A stretch of DNA of 64,000 nt. Source: JACSRF01 sp964504445 (GTDB lineage: Bacteria > Chloroflexota > Anaerolineae > Promineifilales > Promineifilaceae). Shown here piece by piece: positions 1-7,655 of this stretch; position 1 is the first letter of the stretch, and every line of letters begins with the position of its first letter. The notes under the pieces are model-generated. The model saw nothing but the letters and a program-made list of their open reading frames with translations. It was not told where the DNA came from and did not search any database. The stretch spans positions 18,061 through 82,060 of the forward strand of contig CAZDEO010000013.1 in the NCBI GenBank assembly GCA_964504445.1. The letters are read 5' to 3'. Position numbers and translations under genes: made by a program.

Positions 1-1062
1 GCGTTGAGCGCGGAGGTGCGGCAGGTGGGAGAGTTGGCGGTGGCGCTGTATGGGGGAAAACGGCCGTCGCACACCCTGTTCTTTGGCGGCGGCACCCCTT
101 CGCTGATGACCCCGGCCGACTTGGGGCAGATTTTGGCCGCTACCCAGGCAGCCTTTCCCTGGCTGGCAGGGGCAGAGATAACCATGGAGGCAAACCCCGG
201 CACGGTGGATAGGGCGTACCTGACGGCCGTGCGCGACCTGGGCATTAACCGCATTAGCTTTGGCGTGCAGAGCGCCATCCCCACTGAACTGGCGTTACTG
301 GAGCGGGAGCATGATTTTGCCACGGCCGTTGCTGCTGTGCAGATGGCCCGCGACGTGGGGTTGTGCAACTTTAGTCTGGACCTGATTTATGGCGTGCCGG
401 GGCAGACGCTGGCAAGCTGGGAGGCGAGCTTGCGGGCGGCGCTGGCCCTGAAGCCGCCCCATCTTAGCCTGTACTGTCTGACCATTGAGCCGGGGACGCC
501 CATGATGGGTTGGTTGAGGAACGGCCGTATCGCCTCCCCCGACCCTGATTTAGCCGCCGACCAGTACGAACTGGCGTGCGATTTGCTGGGAGCCTGCGGC
601 ATGGAACATTATGAAATCTCCAATTGGGCCAAACCAGGCTACGCATGTGCCCACAATCTGACCTACTGGCGCAACCAGGAGTATTTAGGACTGGGAGCTG
701 GGGCGCACGGCTATGCTGCCCACACCCGCTATTGGGTGGTCAAACAGCCTCGCGTTTACGTGCGCCGCCTGGCATCGGGCGTGCCACAGGGGTTTCCGCT
801 GTCGGCGGCGGTGGCGCAGAGCCACCGCGTAGGCCGCGCTGAGGCGATGTCGGACACCATCATCACCCAACTGCGTTTGCTACAGGAGGGGCTAGACGTG
901 GCTGCTTTTGCGGCGCGTTTTGGGCAAACGGTGCAGGAGGCTTATGGCGAAACGCTGACGCAGTTGCTGGAATGGGGGCTGCTGGAGATGGGCAACGGCC
1001 GTTTGCGCCTGACGCAAAAAGGGTATTTCTTGAGCAACCAGGTATTTTATCGGTTGAGCTAG
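1..1062 (+). CDS. hemW: HemW-like radical SAM protein (5' end cut by window edge)
   Basis: The reading frame is open from the first base, so the N-terminus, including the radical SAM CxxxCxxC cluster motif, lies outside the window. What remains is about 353 residues and begins with the family-typical FFGGGTPSL motif. EANPGT and the NRISFGVQS strand follow, then LDLIYGVPGQT and the HNLTYW segment characteristic of HemW/HemN-like proteins. The C-terminal part carries the helical HemN C domain with IITQLRLLQEGL. HemW proteins bind haem and are proposed to act as haem chaperones; older annotation calls them oxygen-independent coproporphyrinogen oxidase. The CxxxCxxC motif cannot be checked here. 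The gene ends in TAG and is followed by a repeat-rich spacer. Confidence 0.88.
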   Translation, partial: ALSAEVRQVGELAVALYGGKRPSHTLFFGGGTPSLMTPADLGQILAATQAAFPWLAGAEITMEANPGTVDRAYLTAVRDLGINRISFGVQSAIPTELALLEREHDFATAVAAVQMARDVGLCNFSLDLIYGVPGQTLASWEASLRAALALKPPHLSLYCLTIEPGTPMMGWLRNGRIASPDPDLAADQYELACDLLGACGMEHYEISNWAKPGYACAHNLTYWRNQEYLGLGAGAHGYAAHTRYWVVKQPRVYVRRLASGVPQGFPLSAAVAQSHRVGRAEAMSDTIITQLRLLQEGLDVAAFAARFGQTVQEAYGETLTQLLEWGLLEMGNGRLRLTQKGYFLSNQVFYRLS

Positions 1063-1090
1063 CGTGTAGAGATAGAGATATACCCGATAA

Positions 1091-1211
1091 GGTCATAAAC
1101 TTGTATTGTCATAGAGCGGTAAGTTGCGAGTTACAAGTTACAAGCTACTTTAGTAACAGCCGTCTGCGACCTGTAACCTGCAACCTGTAACTAAAGTGCC
1201 AGTTTATGACC
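1091..1211. repeat. Heptamer-repeat dyad between hemW and mobA
   Basis: This fills most of the 192-bp spacer. An outer perfect 11-bp stem is formed by GGTCATAAACT (1091-1101) and AGTTTATGACC (1201-1211). Inside it, the left arm (about 1122-1149) is built of 7-bp units close to AGTTACA, and the right arm (about 1161-1192) of units close to CTGTAAC, which is the complement of the same word with changes. No T-run follows the outer stem, so it is not a simple terminator. It belongs to the window-wide family of 7-bp-periodic inverted arrays. Confidence 0.7.
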
Positions 1212-1254
1212 TTTCGCAGTATAAAGTTAACGTGTCTAGCTCAGGAGTGGTGTA

Positions 1255-1842
1255 ATGGGATTGACGATAGCGATTATGGCGGGGGGGAAGAGCAGCCGCA
1301 TGGGGCAAGATAAATCTTTTGTGCTGTTTGCGGGGCAGCCATTGATTGAGCGCGTGCTGGAGCGGGTGCAGGGGCTGGGGGATGAACTGGTTTTGAGTAC
1401 CAACAAGCCGGCCGAGTACGCTCATTTAGGACTGCCTATGTTTGCCGATGTGCTGCCGGACTGTGGGCCGCTGGGGGGGATCTATACGGCCGTTTACCAC
1501 GCCCGCCACCCCCACACCCTGGTGGTGGCCTGCGACATGCCCTGGCTCAATCCTGATTTGCTACGCTACATGGTTGATTTGCGGGAAACGGCCGACGTGG
1601 TGGTGCCGCGCTGGGACAAATACCCGGAACCGCTGCACGCCCTGTACAGCAAGGCGTGTTTGCCGCCCATCAAAGAGAAATTAGACGCCGGGCAGCTCAA
1701 GATTACCGGCTTTTTTGGGCAGGTGGCGGTGCGTTTTGTAGAGCGGGGGGAAATTGAAAGGTGGGATGAAAACGGCCGTTCCTTCACCAACGTCAACACC
1801 CCAGACGATTTGCAAATGAACAATAAACGCAAAGAGCAATGA
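1255..1842 (+). CDS. mobA: Molybdenum cofactor guanylyltransferase MobA
   Basis: The 195-residue protein carries the nucleotidyltransferase signature GGKSSRMGQDK at residues 10-20, which binds GTP. VACDMPW near residue 92 supplies the metal-binding Asp, and a FTNVNTPDDL motif near the end is typical of MobA. The enzyme attaches GMP to molybdopterin to make the guanine dinucleotide cofactor used by DMSO-reductase-family enzymes. AGGAG lies 8-9 bases before the ATG, supporting this start. Length is normal for the family. No other Mo-cofactor genes are next to it. The last codons overlap a 12-bp hairpin stem that may act as terminator. Confidence 0.92.
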   Translation: MGLTIAIMAGGKSSRMGQDKSFVLFAGQPLIERVLERVQGLGDELVLSTNKPAEYAHLGLPMFADVLPDCGPLGGIYTAVYHARHPHTLVVACDMPWLNPDLLRYMVDLRETADVVVPRWDKYPEPLHALYSKACLPPIKEKLDAGQLKITGFFGQVAVRFVERGEIERWDENGRSFTNVNTPDDLQMNNKRKEQ

Positions 1843-1865
1843 ACAAAATGCGCTCATTGCTCTTT
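1831..1865 (+). terminator. Hairpin overlapping the mobA stop codon
   Basis: A perfect 12-bp stem is formed by AAAGAGCAATGA (1831-1842, the last four codons of mobA) and TCATTGCTCTTT (1854-1865), with an 11-base loop. Only a short T-run ends the stem. mobA and folD converge here, so a terminator is expected. It directly adjoins a heptamer array. Confidence 0.55.
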
Positions 1866-1893
1866 GCTAAAAGCTAACGGCTAACCGCTAACC
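1866..1893. repeat. Four tandem 7-bp units near GCTAACC
   Basis: Four consecutive heptamers occupy this stretch: GCTAAAA, GCTAACG and two copies of GCTAACC. They lie between the mobA hairpin and the folD stop codon. They share the 7-bp period seen in the other spacers of the window but not the sequence. Confidence 0.7.
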
Positions 1894-1896
1894 GCC

Positions 1897-2781
1897 TCAT
1901 TTCTTTGCTAACGCAATCTCCGCCGCCCGCAGCGTGTTTGCCATCAGCATGGCAATGGTCATGGGGCCAACGCCGCCCGGCACAGGTGTAATCGCCCCCG
2001 CCACCTCTTTGGCCGACTCAAAATCCACGTCGCCCACCAGCCGGTAGCCACGCTTCTTGGTGGGGTCTTCTTTCTGGTTAATGCCCACGTCAATGACCAC
2101 TGCGCCGGGCTTGAGCATGTCGCCCGTCACCATTTCCGTGCGCCCTACGGCGGCGATCACAATGTCCCCCTGCCGCAAATGGCCCGGTAAATCTTTGGTG
2201 CGGCTGTGGCAGATCGTTACCGTTGCATTGGCTTTTTGCAGCAGCATGGCCATGGGTAGCCCCACAATATTCGAGCGCCCCAAAATAACGGCGTTGGCGC
2301 CATTTAGTTGCACCCCGGTTTCTTCTAGCAAGCGCATACAGCCTGCGGGCGTGCAAGGAATAAACAGCGGGTCGCGCCCTTTCATCGCCAACCGGCCAAT
2401 ATTTACCGGATGGAAGCCGTCTACATCTTTTTCCAGGTCAATGCTGTTCAGCACGGCTTCTTCATCCAGGTGCTTGGGCAGAGGCAATTGTACCAAAATA
2501 CCGTTTACGGTGGGGTCGGCGTTGAGTTTACGCACCAGGCTTTCCACCTCTTCTTGGGTAGCGTCGGCGGGCAGGTGGTGCCCAATGGAGCGAATGCCCA
2601 ATTCTTCACAGGTGCGCTGTTTGCTGCGCACGTAAGTAGCCGAGGCGGGGTCTTCGCCAACCAACACGGTGGCTAAACCGGGCACGTAGCCATGCTCTGC
2701 TCGCATGTTGGCCACGCCCTGGCGCACTTCTTCGCGTACTTTATCGGCGATTGCTTTACCGTCAATAATTTGTGCAGTCAT
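1897..2781 (-). CDS. folD: Bifunctional methylenetetrahydrofolate dehydrogenase / cyclohydrolase FolD
   Basis: The protein has 294 residues, the usual FolD length. Visible signatures are the catalytic-lysine region YVRSKQRTCEELG, VQLPLPKHLD, the Rossmann motif GRSNIVGLPMAMLL and the C-terminal PVPGGVGPMTIAML. FolD interconverts methylene-, methenyl- and formyl-tetrahydrofolate with NADP, supplying one-carbon units for purine and methionine synthesis. The start is supported by AGGAAAA upstream of the ATG on the minus strand. The gene faces mobA and is not obviously in an operon. Confidence 0.97.
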   Translation of the reverse strand: MTAQIIDGKAIADKVREEVRQGVANMRAEHGYVPGLATVLVGEDPASATYVRSKQRTCEELGIRSIGHHLPADATQEEVESLVRKLNADPTVNGILVQLPLPKHLDEEAVLNSIDLEKDVDGFHPVNIGRLAMKGRDPLFIPCTPAGCMRLLEETGVQLNGANAVILGRSNIVGLPMAMLLQKANATVTICHSRTKDLPGHLRQGDIVIAAVGRTEMVTGDMLKPGAVVIDVGINQKEDPTKKRGYRLVGDVDFESAKEVAGAITPVPGGVGPMTIAMLMANTLRAAEIALAKK

Positions 2782-2849
2782 GATCTTTTCCTTTTTAACT
2801 AGTGGGAATGGATATGGGGAGAAACGGCCGTTAGCCTACGCCGTTCTCA

Positions 2850-2885
2850 AAACAAAAAGGGCCTTTCTATCTCTGGAAGGCCCTT
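2850..2885 (-). terminator. Rho-independent terminator of the small membrane-protein gene
   Basis: On the minus strand a 9-bp stem (AAGGGCCTT with AAGGCCCTT, plus positions 2877-2885 and 2857-2865) encloses an 11-base loop and is followed by a T-rich run. It lies about 35 bp downstream of the stop of the 65-residue gene. Confidence 0.75.
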
Positions 2886-2920
2886 ATATGCTAAATTATC
2901 AACCAGAAGTCACCCGCATG

Positions 2921-3118
2921 TCACTTCGGCAAAATTTCCGTATTCATGAACTTATCCAGCCATATTCCCAGCGCGCTAGCAATACACAGTGCTGTAAAGG
3001 CGAAATAAAGAAACCCATACTCGACCGGGGTTGTCCCAATTAAAAGCGTAATTAGGGCAGTTGCGCCAGTACCAACGGCAAGGGCTATTACAACAAGAAG
3101 AATACGTTTTACCAGCAT
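2921..3118 (-). CDS. Small two-helix membrane protein, function unknown
   Basis: This 65-residue product consists almost entirely of two hydrophobic helices (about residues 5-27 and 33-53). They are separated by a short polar turn, with a charged C-terminal tail. A near-ideal ribosome-binding site (GGAGG, 8 bases from the ATG), a plausible promoter and a terminator surround it, so I consider it a real one-gene transcript. I do not recognise the family. It could be a small membrane-modulating protein, or a component linked to the adjacent response regulator, but nothing in the sequence shows this. Confidence 0.68.
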   Translation of the reverse strand: MLVKRILLVVIALAVGTGATALITLLIGTTPVEYGFLYFAFTALCIASALGIWLDKFMNTEILPK

Positions 3119-3146
3119 TTACAAGGCCTCCAGTGTCATTCTCGTA

Positions 3147-3175
3147 ATTATTGTGTCTTTTATCACAATTGTCAA
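3147..3175 (-). promoter_or_regulatory. Candidate sigma-70 promoter for the small membrane-protein gene
   Basis: On the minus strand TTGACA (3175-3170) is followed after 17 bases by AATAAT (3152-3147). Transcription would start only a few bases before the GGAGG, giving a very short leader. The stretch is AT-rich compared with its surroundings. Confidence 0.45.
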
Positions 3176-3186
3176 TTGCGATCAAA

Positions 3187-3582
3187 TCAATTTTTGTTTA
3201 GCTTGCCAGCCGTATTTGACTGCAAAACGTCACGCACATGCCGCGTCAACTCGTCAGGAGAGATTGGTTTCGTCAGATATTTGGTTGCGCCCACACGCAA
3301 ACCTTTGCTGATGCTGGTTAGATCGGTTTTGGCGCTTAACATGATAACCGGCACCTGGGCGGTTTCTACTTCGCTGCGCAACGACTCACATACAGCGAAA
3401 CCATCAATGCCCGGCATCATGACATCCAATAAAACCAGGTCCGGCTTGCTTCGCTCAACCTTGGCCAACGCATCGTAGCCATCTTCTGCTTCAGTGACTA
3501 GAAAACCAGCACGCACTAACATCAGACGCAAAAGGGTTCGCGCCATAGGCTCATCATCAACCACCAATATGGACTGCGTCAA
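3187..3582 (-). CDS. Stand-alone response regulator (receiver domain only)
   Basis: A single CheY-like receiver of 131 residues. The acidic pocket VVDDE is at residues 7-11, the phospho-acceptor Asp53 sits in LLDVMMPGIDG, the switch Ser is in MLSAK, and the conserved Lys is in YLTKP. No output domain follows, so it must act by protein contact. I chose the TTG at 3582 because AAGGAG sits just upstream and the protein then begins directly at the receiver fold. The frame stays open to 3711, but the extra N-terminus resembles no receiver extension. It lies downstream of the MBL-fold gene on the same strand, and a second receiver lies upstream of that. No histidine kinase is adjacent. Confidence 0.87.
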   Translation of the reverse strand: MTQSILVVDDEPMARTLLRLMLVRAGFLVTEAEDGYDALAKVERSKPDLVLLDVMMPGIDGFAVCESLRSEVETAQVPVIMLSAKTDLTSISKGLRVGATKYLTKPISPDELTRHVRDVLQSNTAGKLNKN

Positions 3583-3723
3583 ACTTGCTCCTTTTGTCTG
3601 GCAATTTCCTAACCCTGAATCCGCGCCTGTCTCAATAAACCAAATGACAGGCATGTCGCTAAACTCACCAATATTGTAATCTATTATTTTCCCCAGGCAA
3701 TTATCGCCCATGAAGGGCTATGG

Positions 3724-4572
3724 CTAGGTCCAGGCTGCATCAGTCAGGGGAAGCATTAATTCAAGTCCTTCTTTGGCCATCAGCGTGTGCGGGAAAATGG
3801 CCCGCGTTTGTTCCAAGATATCGGCGACTTCGTCATCAGTCATGTCGGGTGCATAATGGAACAGGCTTAAGGATTTTACGCGGGCTTCAATGGCTAGTTG
3901 GGCGGCTTCTAACCAGCAGCTATGTCCCCAGTCTGAAAATTTATTCCGCTCACCCATTGATGCAAAATGCGTATCGTGGACGAGCAAATCCGCTCCTTGG
4001 GCTAATCTGAGTACATTGAGATTAAAGCTGCCATCTGGGTGGCTGGTGTCGCTGCAGTAGGCAAAAACGTAGCCATCGTTTTCAATGCGAAAGCCCAAAC
4101 TTCCGCCGGGGTGGTCTAGTTCAGCTACCTGTACGCTGGTATTTTCGCCAATAATCAGAGTTTCCCCATCCGCAACTTCCTTGACTAGCAGGTCTGCCGG
4201 TAAGGTTTTATAGGAGAAAGGGAGGTATGGCTCAATGAATTGACCAGCCAAAATTTCTTCGAGGCGTTTATCCACCCGTTTCTGACCAACCAGCACAAAG
4301 CGGTTGTTGCGGCCGAGGACGGGGGAAAAGAAGGGTAAACCCTGAATATGGTCCCAATGGGTGTGGCTGATGAGGATGTTGCCGGTGATCCGACCTGAAG
4401 CTTCCTTCTCTAGCTGCTGCCCTAGGCGGCGAATGCCTGAGCCAGCATCAATAATAATGAGCTGGTCGTCGGATGTGCGGACTTCAATGCAAGCTGTGTT
4501 GCCACCAACCCTAATTGTGTCTGGTCCCGGAACAGGAATGGTTCCTCGTACTCCCCAAAACCGAATACGCAA
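3724..4572 (-). CDS. MBL-fold metallo-hydrolase
   Basis: The 282-residue protein has the metallo-beta-lactamase metal motif HTHWDH at residues 70-75. Further ligand candidates are the His in LDHPGG, the Asp in YCSDTSHPDG and the His in LFHYAPD. The N-terminus MRIRFWGVRGTIPVPG is typical of RNase Z-like/phosphodiesterase-type members, which cleave phosphodiester bonds; the substrate here is unknown. Relatives are often found next to two-component genes, and here it sits between two stand-alone receivers on the same strand. That suggests a signalling link, possibly cyclic-nucleotide turnover, but this is inference. Confidence 0.8.
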   Translation of the reverse strand: MRIRFWGVRGTIPVPGPDTIRVGGNTACIEVRTSDDQLIIIDAGSGIRRLGQQLEKEASGRITGNILISHTHWDHIQGLPFFSPVLGRNNRFVLVGQKRVDKRLEEILAGQFIEPYLPFSYKTLPADLLVKEVADGETLIIGENTSVQVAELDHPGGSLGFRIENDGYVFAYCSDTSHPDGSFNLNVLRLAQGADLLVHDTHFASMGERNKFSDWGHSCWLEAAQLAIEARVKSLSLFHYAPDMTDDEVADILEQTRAIFPHTLMAKEGLELMLPLTDAAWT

Positions 4573-4703
4573 TGTTCACCTCAGGAATGAAGGATATTTA
4601 GAAAGGGTCTTTTTTGCGGAAAAGCGTTTTCAGTATAGCAAATTCTTGACTGGTTAGATAGATGGTGCTGGGAAATGGATGAGGTTACGGCCGTTTCCCG
4701 TCC

Positions 4704-4730
4704 ACAAAAAGACCTGCCCAAAGGCAGGTC
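4704..4730 (-). terminator. Rho-independent terminator of the second response regulator
   Basis: On the minus strand GACCTGCC pairs with GGCAGGTC across a 3-4 base loop and is followed by TTTTT. It lies about 35 bp beyond the stop of the 152-residue response regulator gene. Confidence 0.75.
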
Positions 4731-4764
4731 AGCAATAGAGAATGATTCAGGGCCTGTTTTCTGG

Positions 4765-5223
4765 TTAGCTTTGATTAAGGACCCGGTCAACACTCTCCAA
4801 CAATTCTTGCGGACCAAAGGGCTTTGTAATGTAATCGTTCACTCGGGCAATGTGCAAACCCAATACGCGATCAATGCTCTGCGCTTTGGCTGTGACCACA
4901 ATCACGGGAATATTACGCATCTCCTCAGAGGCCTTCATCTTTTGGTAGACTTCCCAACCATCCATTTCCGGCATCATGAGATCTAAAAGAACAAGATCTG
5001 GCTTGATTTCGGCAATTTTTCTGAGGCCTTCCTCACCCCCAACAGCACCTGTCACATCGAACTTATTGCGCCCCAAGATGAGCTTTACAAGTTCGATCAT
5101 TTCCAATTCATCTTCAATACAAACTACTTTTTTGCGTTCTTCGGTGCTCCCAGCAAAGGTGGCGCTCATCGGTTCCTCGGTTGTTGATTTTTTATCAGAC
5201 TCTTGTTCCTGATTAGAAGCCAT
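4765..5223 (-). CDS. Stand-alone response regulator with short acidic N-terminal extension
   Basis: A 152-residue protein in which about 32 polar residues rich in Glu, Ser and Thr precede one receiver domain. The acidic pair is in CIEDE, phospho-acceptor Asp81 in LLDLMMPEMDG, the switch Thr in VVTAK and the conserved Lys in YITKPF. There is no output domain. AGGA lies about 8 bases before the ATG. The gene precedes the MBL-fold gene in the same direction, but a terminator separates them, so they are probably separate transcripts. The N-terminal tail may be disordered. Confidence 0.87.
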   Translation of the reverse strand: MASNQEQESDKKSTTEEPMSATFAGSTEERKKVVCIEDELEMIELVKLILGRNKFDVTGAVGGEEGLRKIAEIKPDLVLLDLMMPEMDGWEVYQKMKASEEMRNIPVIVVTAKAQSIDRVLGLHIARVNDYITKPFGPQELLESVDRVLNQS

Positions 5224-5326
5224 TGTGATTTTCCTACGTAAACTAGCGACAACGTTTCTTGCAGCTTCGAGTATAGATTAACACAAGCCTATAGGGTTGT
5301 CTACATTCTAGCTAAAGTCCATCTTA

Positions 5327-5355
5327 TTGACACCTGACCCCCATTTTGGCATAAT
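5327..5355 (+). promoter_or_regulatory. Sigma-70-type promoter of the T-box leader
   Basis: A consensus TTGACA at 5327-5332 is followed after exactly 17 bases by CATAAT at 5350-5355. Transcription would begin near 5362, just before the first conserved T-box sequences. This is the cleanest promoter in the window. Confidence 0.72.
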
Positions 5356-5361
5356 CCCCCC

Positions 5362-5680
5362 CATGTAGCACAGGAAAATTATGTGAAAAAGCTTTGATGG
5401 AGACGAGTAGATCAAGGAAAAGCTGGAAAAGCGAGCCTGAGTGGGTGTGAGTCAGGCGCCAGCCCGAGATTGAAATCCCTCCGGAGCTGCTAACTGAAAG
5501 ACCCTTGTGGATTGGTTGTCGAGTAGGCTTAGCCGGAAAGGTTCTCCGTTACCTGAACTTCAGCACTAAGCAGCGTGGCTGCTGTTGCTGAGCTAAGTGT
5601 CTGGCAGATTGCCAGGAATTTGGGTGGTACCGCGAAGCAAGTGCGCCTTCGTCCCAATGGGGATGAAGGCGTTTTTTTTG
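5362..5680 (+). promoter_or_regulatory. T-box riboswitch leader upstream of the alanyl-tRNA editing gene
   Basis: The roughly 320-base gene-free stretch carries the hallmark T-box sequence TGGGTGGTACCGCG at 5621-5634. It is followed by a strong terminator, a stem of CGCCTTCGTCCC with GGGATGAAGGCG (5643-5671) and eight T (5672-5679). Upstream lies a stem I-like region starting near the GATGGAGACGAGTAG segment at about 5395. T-boxes read uncharged tRNA through a specifier codon and switch the terminator off. A GCT alanine codon is present twice at 5486-5491, at the expected 3' side of stem I. Alanine specificity is an inference supported by the downstream gene. Confidence 0.9.
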
Positions 5681-5720
5681 TTCATCGGTATTGGTCCAAG
5701 ATGGTTTGATGGAGCATTGC

Positions 5721-6428
5721 ATGACAGAACTACTGTATTTACACGACGCTTATGTGCAAGCGTTTGAAGCCAGGGTGACCGCCTGGAAAGATGGGGGCGT
5801 GGTGCTGGACCGCACGGCGTTTTATCCGGGCGGCGGCGGGCAGCCGCACGACGTTGGCGCGTTGACGACGGCTTCGCAGACCTATTCCGTTACCAAAGTG
5901 GGCAAGGTGGGCGGGGAGGTGGTGCATTTTGTGGCCGGCGACCTGCCGCCGGTGGGCACGGCCGTTTTCGGGCAGCTTGACTGGCAGCGGCGTTACCAAC
6001 TGATGCGCACCCACACCGCCATGCACATCCTGTGCGGCGTGGTCTGGCGCGATTATGGCGCGCAGGTTACCGGTGGCAACATGGACCCTCTGAAAGGACG
6101 CATGGATTTTGAGTTTGAGACCATGCGGCAGGAATTGGTAGCGGAAATCGAGGCCGCCGTAAACAGGGAAGTGGCCGCCGCACGCGACGTGCAGGTGAAA
6201 ATCTTGCCCCGCGCCGCGGCCTTCCAGATTCCCGACCTGATTCGCACCAAAATCAACCTGCTGCCTGAAGGCATTGCCGAGGTGCGCACCGTAGAACTGA
6301 TCGGGCTGGATTTGCAGGCCGACGGCGGCACCCACGTGCGCAATACCCGCGAAGTGGGGCCCGTGCGCATCGCCAATTACAAAAGCAAAGGCAAAATCAA
6401 TAAACGCATTTATGTGGAATTGGATTAG
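5721..6428 (+). CDS. Stand-alone alanyl-tRNA editing protein (AlaX family)
   Basis: 235 residues related to the editing domain of alanyl-tRNA synthetase. The N-terminal beta-barrel has FYPGGGGQP, the metal-binding HTAMH is at 98-102, and the second metal site sits in DGGTHVRNTREVG near 201-213. AlaX proteins hydrolyse Ser- or Gly-tRNA(Ala) in trans. In many relatives the residue before GGTHV is a zinc-binding Cys; here it is Asp, so metal coordination may differ. The ATG at 5721 is preferred because GGAG lies 6 bases upstream; in-frame TTG and ATG codons lie further 5'. A T-box leader precedes the gene, so its expression should rise when tRNA(Ala) is uncharged. Confidence 0.9.
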   Translation: MTELLYLHDAYVQAFEARVTAWKDGGVVLDRTAFYPGGGGQPHDVGALTTASQTYSVTKVGKVGGEVVHFVAGDLPPVGTAVFGQLDWQRRYQLMRTHTAMHILCGVVWRDYGAQVTGGNMDPLKGRMDFEFETMRQELVAEIEAAVNREVAAARDVQVKILPRAAAFQIPDLIRTKINLLPEGIAEVRTVELIGLDLQADGGTHVRNTREVGPVRIANYKSKGKINKRIYVELD

Positions 6429-6473
6429 TTAGCACACGTATAACCTTTACCCCAATTGAGCTGAAGGTAAATA

Positions 6474-6983
6474 ATGGCTGAGGAATCAAATAAAAGTTTA
6501 CAAACATCTTCAAGTTATGGTTCGAAGGCAGGCATGAAATTAGCTCTAAAATTATCGTTAGGCTACGCTGCATATGTTGGGGTGTTAGTTACTGTTTCGA
6601 TGTCCATTCGTCTTGGCTTCGGGCCAAACATGTTGTTAGGTTTCTTTTACATTTTTATTATTGCTTTCGTGTTTGGAGCAATTCCAGCTATTCCTATTGG
6701 TAGCTTGACAGGAACGCTCCTTGCCATTATTTTTGCCCAATTTAGAAGGCAATTGACTGAGTGGAAAGTTGTTGGTACAGGGGTTTTCGTTGGAATCATT
6801 TGTGCATTATTACTGGAGTACTCTTTATTTTTAATGTATTACGGGAATCTGAGCGATATACCCAGTGCTCTTAAAGATCCAAATTGGGTATGGACACCTA
6901 TAAGTGTGATTGCTCTTTTTGCTATTGTGTGGCTGGCAAGACAATTGGGAAAACCGTACTTGTTAAGAACGCCCATAGCTTGA
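6474..6983 (+). CDS. Integral membrane protein of unknown function, AT-rich
   Basis: 169 residues with a polar N-terminus and four predicted membrane helices (about residues 25-45, 52-85, 97-120 and 140-155). I do not recognise the family. GAAGG lies about 6 bases before the ATG. The gene is clearly more AT-rich than its neighbours (many TTA, ATT and AAA codons) and contains no ACGGCCGT octamer. Both points suggest recent acquisition or weak selection. It lies between alaX and an octamer-rich unknown gene. Confidence 0.7.
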   Translation: MAEESNKSLQTSSSYGSKAGMKLALKLSLGYAAYVGVLVTVSMSIRLGFGPNMLLGFFYIFIIAFVFGAIPAIPIGSLTGTLLAIIFAQFRRQLTEWKVVGTGVFVGIICALLLEYSLFLMYYGNLSDIPSALKDPNWVWTPISVIALFAIVWLARQLGKPYLLRTPIA

Positions 6984-7001
6984 AGAACTCGTCATTAAAT
7001 T

Positions 7002-7652
7002 ATGCGTTTTATTATCAAAGAACAGGCTTATGAGAAGTTGTTAGCCGCCGGGCAATATCGGTATGAGATGGACGGCCATCCCACTGGTGCAATGGAAAGT
7101 TGGCGCATGACGGCCGTTGCCCAAGGCTACCAATTTCTGCGCGTCGATTTAGATGCCCGTGAGGCTGAATCCGGCCACACCTACCTGTACCACGCGCTTT
7201 TGGATGAAAACGGCCGTTACCAACGTCTCAAATATCGCTTTTGGGGTCAGGTCGCAGACGCACCGCTGGAAGTGCAGGGCGACGTGGTCCTGGATTCCAC
7301 AATCCTGACTGCCTACCGCACCGTCAACGGCCGTACCTACGAGCAACTACTAGACGTACCTGCCGGCTACGCCTTTTGGTTCCCTGCCAGCATGGGACTA
7401 TACGCGCTGCCGCAGGGGGTTGGTCAGTGGACGGCCGTTGGGATAGACACGAATTTGGGGGTGGAAACGGCCGTGTTCGGCCTCTTCACCACCACCATGC
7501 ACGCCAGCCGCACCCCTGGTGGCGCGGTGCGCTACCGCTGGGGCGGCCAGCAGCGCACCCTTTGGCGCGATGAACAAGGGTTTGTCACAAAGATGCAGCG
7601 CGAGGATGGGTTAACGGCCGTGGCTAGTCACACCATCCATTATCAAGGATAA
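7002..7652 (+). CDS. Unknown soluble protein with very high octamer density
   Basis: 216 residues, no membrane helix or signal peptide, rich in aromatic residues and Gly, probably mostly beta structure. I do not recognise a domain. Six ACGGCCGT copies fall within about 510 bp (7110, 7210, 7327, 7431, 7467, 7614), encoding Thr-Ala-Val four times and Asn-Gly-Arg twice. That is the densest cluster in the window. The gene follows the AT-rich membrane protein by 18 bp and precedes the Mrr-like gene by 3 bp, so the three may be co-transcribed. Confidence 0.7.
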   Translation: MRFIIKEQAYEKLLAAGQYRYEMDGHPTGAMESWRMTAVAQGYQFLRVDLDAREAESGHTYLYHALLDENGRYQRLKYRFWGQVADAPLEVQGDVVLDSTILTAYRTVNGRTYEQLLDVPAGYAFWFPASMGLYALPQGVGQWTAVGIDTNLGVETAVFGLFTTTMHASRTPGGAVRYRWGGQQRTLWRDEQGFVTKMQREDGLTAVASHTIHYQG

Positions 7653-7655
7653 AAA

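Noticed and set aside
3583..3711. N-terminal extension of the first response regulator
   Set aside because: The sequence does not resemble a receiver extension, and AAGGAG marks the TTG at 3582.
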